From the NCBI GenBank assembly GCA_045543615.1, contig JAZPXL010000018.1, positions 1-64,000 of the forward strand: 64,000 bases of DNA, in the 5' to 3' direction. The translations under genes were made by a program, and so were the position numbers. The DNA is from CAG-390 sp045543615 (GTDB lineage: Bacteria; Bacillota; Clostridia; Oscillospirales; CAG-272). Shown here one piece after another: positions 60,693 to 64,000 of this stretch (positions within the stretch are counted from its first letter, which is position 1; the number at the start of each line of letters is the position of its first letter). The notes under the pieces are model-generated. The model did not search any database, was not told where the DNA came from, and saw only the letters and a program-made list of their open reading frames with translations.

Positions 60693-61523
60693 TTATGTAG
60701 ATGATTTCTTTGAGCGTTGGATCAGCTCAATGATTTTCTTTATTGCCATAACCAAAAGAATTATGATATAGGCAGCGGCACTGAAGCCCAGGAAATAAAT
60801 AAACAAGCACCAGGGATATGGTACTATACCCTGAATTATAGAATAAACAGGCAGGGATGGTTCAAAATGAGGGCTTATGAAGAACATATTGAATACCTCA
60901 CCTTCTGCCAAGATGCCGGAAGCAAATATTACCTCATTGAGCAGAACTGCGCATATTACAGCTGTTGCGAACACTGCCATAGCCTTCAGGATAGTTCTAT
61001 GTAAGCTCTTTACATATCCCGAATACCAAAGGTATATCCCTACGCTTATCATTGTACCGTGGCATATCATTGTTTGAATGTTGATGCCGATAGTCTCAAT
61101 AAAAACGGTAGTTGGGTAAAACATAACGCATATTCCGCCGAACATCGCATATGTAGCAAGAAACGCCATAAGCGCATCGTGTACCTTACCACGACGGAAT
61201 ATTCCTGTGAGGAGTCCTACATACATAGGCATAGAACAGAACTGGAACGGGAAAGCGTACCATTGATAATCCGTGGCTATACCCTCTGCATTGGGAATGA
61301 ATGTATAGTTAATTTGCTTATAAATTTCAAGGACAGTAACAACAATAGCAACAATAAGCACTACAAGACGAACCCTGCGATCATCACCTTTTTTATGTGT
61401 CACGCAAAGTACAATTCCAAAAATGATTGATAAGGAAAACCATAAAAGGTGAAACCAACCATAAGGCTGTGGCGTTGTCATAGACGAATTCAAAAACTCC
61501 AAAATGCTTTTCAAAACTGTCAT
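60693..61523 (-). CDS. YwaF-like (TIGR02206) integral membrane protein
   Basis: A 276-residue membrane protein with six or seven helices. HLLWFSLSII at the N-terminus, LPFQFCSMPMYVG-type PFQFCSMPMYVGLLTG in the middle and the His-containing MICHGTMISVGIYLWYSGYV match the YwaF/TIGR02206 family, function unknown. It heads the minus-strand run that continues into GH43, the PP-loop gene and beyond. AAGGAG precedes the ATG. Confidence 0.82.
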   Translation of the reverse strand: MTVLKSILEFLNSSMTTPQPYGWFHLLWFSLSIIFGIVLCVTHKKGDDRRVRLVVLIVAIVVTVLEIYKQINYTFIPNAEGIATDYQWYAFPFQFCSMPMYVGLLTGIFRRGKVHDALMAFLATYAMFGGICVMFYPTTVFIETIGINIQTMICHGTMISVGIYLWYSGYVKSLHRTILKAMAVFATAVICAVLLNEVIFASGILAEGEVFNMFFISPHFEPSLPVYSIIQGIVPYPWCLFIYFLGFSAAAYIIILLVMAIKKIIELIQRSKKSST

Positions 61524-61628
61524 TTTCTAATGCTCCTTTGATGTTTAAACTTCTGAAAATAAAAACTTTGAAACAAAAATGATTGCGTTTTAGGAATTTC
61601 TTTTATATTTGTATTTGCATTTGCAAAT

Positions 61629-61871
61629 TCATTTTACTTTTCTTTGTGTTATGCTTTTTATAAACCGAACAATTGCGCTGACAATTGCAACCAATACGCA
61701 AAGGACAACTATTCCAAGCAAAACTATTGTGTCTCCATCAATCTGCGGTGAATCAATTCTCACTCCAAACAGGTAAAAAACAAGTGCGCCAATGCCAAAC
61801 AGTATGGCAACAATCGCAAGCTCAAGCAAGCCCTCAATAAGCGCCTTGCCGGTTTTCTTTCCATTTTTCAT
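61629..61871 (-). CDS. Small two-helix membrane protein
   Basis: An 80-residue protein with two membrane helices (ALIEGLLELAIVAILFGIGALVFYLF and TIVLLGIVVLCVLVAIVSAIVRF, each given in overlapping pieces of the frame) and basic ends. GGGAGG precedes the ATG. I do not recognise it. It lies alone, about 100 bases upstream of the YwaF-like gene. Confidence 0.65.
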   Translation of the reverse strand: MKNGKKTGKALIEGLLELAIVAILFGIGALVFYLFGVRIDSPQIDGDTIVLLGIVVLCVLVAIVSAIVRFIKSITQRKVK

Positions 61872-61930
61872 ATCCTATCCCTCCCGACAATTCCTCATAC
61901 TTATCATCAAACAATAGCAAAAACTCGTTT

Positions 61931-62200
61931 TTATAAAACCGAATTACCAAACCAACACTTTTTCATTGCTTCCAAGAAATCTTTAGTTATAGGATATCCA
62001 CTACTTTCGCCTATTACAGAATCAACTCCACAAAATGGGCAGAGTGCCGTTTTGCTTCTGTCTTGTATCCAGTCCGTAATCTTCGTTGGTGAAAAAATCT
62101 GCAGGCAATAAAAGCATCCGCAAACGGAGTCATTTTGCAAGATTTCTTGGTTGTTTATACTATACTTGTGCGCTTCAAGCACAGAGTAAGAATTATTCAT
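61931..62200 (-). CDS. Small Cys-pair protein (possible zinc binder)
   Basis: An 89-residue cytosolic protein with CGCFYCLQIFSP and ALCPFCGVDSVIG, two CxxC knuckles that should bind one zinc ion. The rest includes SGYPITKDFLEAMKKCWFG. Similar small proteins are often annotated only as cytoplasmic proteins in bacterial accessory regions. The ATG at 62200 follows GGAG; the ATG two codons earlier is too close to that site. It is in an accessory strip with the two ORFs behind rlmD; an immunity-type role is only a guess. Confidence 0.65.
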   Translation of the reverse strand: MNNSYSVLEAHKYSINNQEILQNDSVCGCFYCLQIFSPTKITDWIQDRSKTALCPFCGVDSVIGESSGYPITKDFLEAMKKCWFGNSVL

Positions 62201-62260
62201 AATCATTCTCCAATAACAATTATTATGTTCAAATCAAGAAATACGTTGGTAAAAAGCGAT

Positions 62261-62950
62261 TTATGCAATCTCAATCTGCCAAAAAATCTTTTTGCACTTG
62301 ATATATGGCTCACCTATTTCGATGTCATAATCACAGCCATCGATCCAACTACCAAAACCGTCCAATACTCTGAACAAAAAGCCTTCTTCTGTCAGCTTGA
62401 TTTCAGAATCCAATATCTGACCGACTTTTCCCTTGAAATCTGCTTCAACAACTCCCTCAAAAGTCACAGTAATGTAGCAATCCCAAGTTGTATCAATGCG
62501 TACTACGATACTATTTCCGTTCTCCACATACTCACTTATAAGAGAATCGTGAAAACCAAATGTCAAGCTCTGGAGATCGGCGATCTCTCTATCGTTTTTC
62601 AATTCAAACAACTTTGGAACACTTATGCGTTTGCAATAGTCCTTAAATAAAGGGAAATCTTCTATCTTTGCGCCTTTTTTTGAACTAAGTGCTGTCAAAA
62701 GTGTTTTATCCCTTATCACCCAATCAAATCCGACAAAGTCTCCACCACTTGTATCAAAATCATTTTCAAGCACAAATACATTTCTGTGAAGCCCATCAAA
62801 TACTTTTGTGTACCATATTTTTATTTTTATGATTTTCTTAAACGTTTCATCAAAGGCGATCACCTCGGAATCCCAACCTGCATATTTCAAAGCAAATATA
62901 GGTGACACATAGGTCGAACCGTCTTTGTTTTTTACAATTCCATAAGTCAC
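62261..62950 (-). CDS. Hypothetical protein behind the duplicated rlmD leader
   Basis: A 229-residue cytosolic protein, not recognised with certainty. It starts at GTG 62950 with AAAGGAG upstream. A C-terminal stretch, FGFHDSLISEYVENGNSIVVRID, followed by TTWDCYITVTFEGV, has the (H)DS and beta-strand pattern seen in some immunity-like proteins. The sequence is rich in aromatic residues and Lys/Asp. It has the same upstream leader as the neighbouring ORF at 63236-63535 but no clear similarity to it. Confidence 0.6.
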   Translation of the reverse strand: MTYGIVKNKDGSTYVSPIFALKYAGWDSEVIAFDETFKKIIKIKIWYTKVFDGLHRNVFVLENDFDTSGGDFVGFDWVIRDKTLLTALSSKKGAKIEDFPLFKDYCKRISVPKLFELKNDREIADLQSLTFGFHDSLISEYVENGNSIVVRIDTTWDCYITVTFEGVVEADFKGKVGQILDSEIKLTEEGFLFRVLDGFGSWIDGCDYDIEIGEPYIKCKKIFWQIEIA

Positions 62951-62957
62951 TTTGGGT

Positions 62958-63180
62958 AATCTCCTTTCGATATGTTATACCAAACAGATGTAAATTGAAA
63001 TTTCGAGTTTCGCTCGAAATCATTATTTGTCCCAACGCAACTTGGGGCATTTTTTGTTTTTGAACACCAATTTTTCGAATTTTTATTTCTAAATCGTTCA
63101 AAACGACTTGATTTTGCCTATTTTAAGCCGATTTTGGCTCATTTTCGTGTCAGACAAACGACACTCTCGACGTGTGTCAA
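62958..63180 (-). repeat. Leader repeat copy 1, with a remnant of the rlmD 3' end
   Basis: This segment matches 63540-63752 in order and spacing. Near-identical bases lie at the ribosome-site end (ATCTCCTTTCGATATGTTAT is shared). A TTTCGAG/CTCGAAA hairpin (63001-63019) and a GTCCCAA/TTGGGGC hairpin (63029-63048) follow, then AT-rich sequence, then a minus-strand frame HVESVVCLTRK and stop (63171-63139). That frame is the C-terminal end of an RlmD-type protein with no gene attached. Confidence 0.8.
63139..63180 (-). pseudogene. rlmD 3'-end fragment
   Basis: About 12 to 14 codons that read LTHVESVVCLTRK then TGA, against GTGHVESLVCLMRK in the true gene at 63711. The similarity stops upstream of this point. 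It marks the end of a duplicated or inserted segment. Confidence 0.7.
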
Positions 63181-63235
63181 GACTCCAAAAGGTCTCAAAA
63201 TAGTCGAAAAACGGGGGGTGTAATACCTTAAAGTC

Positions 63236-63535
63236 TCACTTTTCGATTCGCAGTTTTTTATGTTCACGGATTTTTTTCACAACATTATCAGAAAAAGACC
63301 AAATATGATACTTGCCTATACCGCTTTCATTTGCCAAAAAGAAAACAGTTTTTTCTTTTTCCGTCACAGCGAAAATATGCGAAAATGTAGGGTTTGCGCC
63401 TTGGATTGTTTTCCCGAAGGGCAAGATAATTGGACGCAGCAAGCACTTCCATTCAAATCGCATAATCTTTATACCATCAATTTCTAAATCTCCACCTAGC
63501 GGATAGTAACCTAAATAGATTGCTTTGGCTAACAT
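63236..63535 (-). CDS. Small hypothetical protein between the two leader repeats
   Basis: A 99-residue cytosolic protein. MLAKAIYLGYYPLGGDLEIDGIK starts it, and FSHIFAVTEKEKTVFFLANESGIG follows in the middle. It is beta-rich, lacks cysteines except one, and ends in KKIREHKKLRIEK. The ATG at 63535 follows AAAGGAG by seven bases. It is bracketed by the two leader copies and so appears to be a cassette inserted directly behind rlmD. I recognise no family. Confidence 0.6.
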   Translation of the reverse strand: MLAKAIYLGYYPLGGDLEIDGIKIMRFEWKCLLRPIILPFGKTIQGANPTFSHIFAVTEKEKTVFFLANESGIGKYHIWSFSDNVVKKIREHKKLRIEK

Positions 63536-63539
63536 CAAT

Positions 63540-63752
63540 TATCTCCTTTCGATATGTTATATTAAACAGATGTAAATAAGGGTTTTGAGTTTTGCTCGAA
63601 ACTCTCTTTTGTCCCAAGGCAAAATTGGGGCATTTTTAAATTTTTAACACCGATTTTTTAAAAAACCACTCAAAAAGGCTGAAAAATACCCATTTTAGGG
63701 TCAAAATCGCTCATTTTCTCATCAGACAAACTAAACTTTCGACGTGTCCTGT
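63540..63752 (-). repeat. Leader repeat copy 2, attached to the true rlmD 3' end
   Basis: From rlmD's last codons through about 170 bases of leader to the ribosome site of the 63535 ORF. The hairpin GTCCCAA (63611-63617) with TTGGGGC (63625-63631) keeps its stem, while its loop differs from copy 1. The TTTGAG/CTCGAAA hairpin is also kept, with a G-U pair. On the minus strand the hairpin has no U tract, so it is not a normal terminator of rlmD. Confidence 0.75.
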
Positions 63753-64000
63753 ACCGGGAAAAAGATCTACCGGCTGGACTTCGCCAATGCTCCAACCAAG
63801 TGAACGCATATATGCGCAGTCTCTTGCAAGCGTTGCAGGGTTGCAAGAAATATATACTATTTTTTCGATTTTTGTGCTTCTACCGTCCTCGCCGTTCGAT
63901 GATGCGTTTGTAATCGCATCAAGAAGCTGTTCGGTGCATCCCTTTCTCGGTGGATCGACTATAACGACATCCGGAAGCTCTGCATCAGCTTTATTCAACA
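63711..64000 (-). CDS. rlmD: 23S rRNA uracil-C5 methyltransferase, C-terminal part
   Basis: The last 96 codons of an RlmD/RumA-type enzyme; the rest lies beyond the window. VIVDPPRKGC and YISCNPATLARD carry the SAM-side motif and the catalytic cysteine. LFPGTGHVESLVCLMRK is the usual C-terminus. It methylates U1939 or U747 of 23S rRNA depending on subtype. The 3' end is the point where the leader and small-ORF cassettes are attached. Confidence 0.92.
   Translation of the reverse strand, partial: LNKADAELPDVVIVDPPRKGCTEQLLDAITNASSNGEDGRSTKIEKIVYISCNPATLARDCAYMRSLGWSIGEVQPVDLFPGTGHVESLVCLMRK

Overview
The window reads as the chromosome of a low-GC, Gram-positive-type anaerobe of the class Clostridia, probably a gut member of the Oscillospirales or a related order. 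The assignment rests on gene content, not on a marker gene: AddAB instead of RecBCD, a MurT/GatD-type pair, class B sortase, Lgt, a Re-type citrate synthase of the Clostridium kluyveri kind, rubredoxin, a QueG-like Fe-S protein, and many Thr-rich surface proteins. Most promoters I could place have a -35 box, a 17-base spacer and a TATAAT-like -10, and most genes have a GGAGG-like ribosome site.

Layout. 1-1590 is an accessory strip: the tail of a transposase, then a NUDIX gene between two copies of a hairpin-rich repeat. 1.6-4.1 kb holds a sortase-type surface protein and an SGNH-fold lipoprotein. 4.2-7.0 kb is proBAC (proline synthesis). 7.1-16 kb on the minus strand carries lysA, a cytosolic GtaA-like protein, polA, rubredoxin, a NamZ-like muramidase and a CPA2 antiporter. 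16.2-20.4 kb on the plus strand carries prfB, a small membrane protein, a phosphoglucosamine mutase fused to an N-terminal XRE-type DNA-binding domain, and a GlmU-like hexapeptide acyltransferase. 20.4-25.4 kb (minus) is a murT / GatD-like / hisS / M19 dipeptidase run plus an unknown gene. 25.5-29.3 kb holds a tiny promoter-ORF-terminator unit, an alpha/beta hydrolase, an M29 aminopeptidase, a THUMP methyltransferase and tRNA-Thr(GGU). 29.4-37.9 kb (minus) is an envelope block: C39-like secreted protein, glycosyltransferase, RlmA, sortase B, and HtrA with a two-component system. 38-45.8 kb (plus) is a QueG-like protein and addBA. 45.8-50.3 kb (minus) is an operon for Re-citrate synthase, aconitase and isocitrate dehydrogenase, giving 2-oxoglutarate for amino-acid synthesis. 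50.5-54.2 kb has uridine phosphorylase, an E2-like acyltransferase and RNase HI. 54.2-61.5 kb (minus) has a CPBP protease, Lgt, an anchored barnase-type RNase, an EEP phosphatase, a flavodoxin-ferredoxin overlapping a PP-loop ATPase, GH43 and a YwaF-like protein. 61.6-64 kb is accessory: small unknown ORFs inserted behind rlmD, with the rlmD tail and its leader duplicated.

How the genes fit together. Several units feed cell-wall building: GlmM and the GlmU-like protein (UDP-GlcNAc), MurT/GatD-like (lipid II amidation), LysA, NamZ, sortase, Lgt and HtrA with its two-component system. Proline, lysine and citrate-branch genes indicate amino-acid prototrophy at least in part.

The observations most worth following are the HTH-GlmM fusion with a palindrome set upstream, the GatD-like subunit that has lost both catalytic residues, the duplicated rlmD-tail leader that heads unrelated small ORFs, and the covarying hairpin array that brackets the NUDIX gene.
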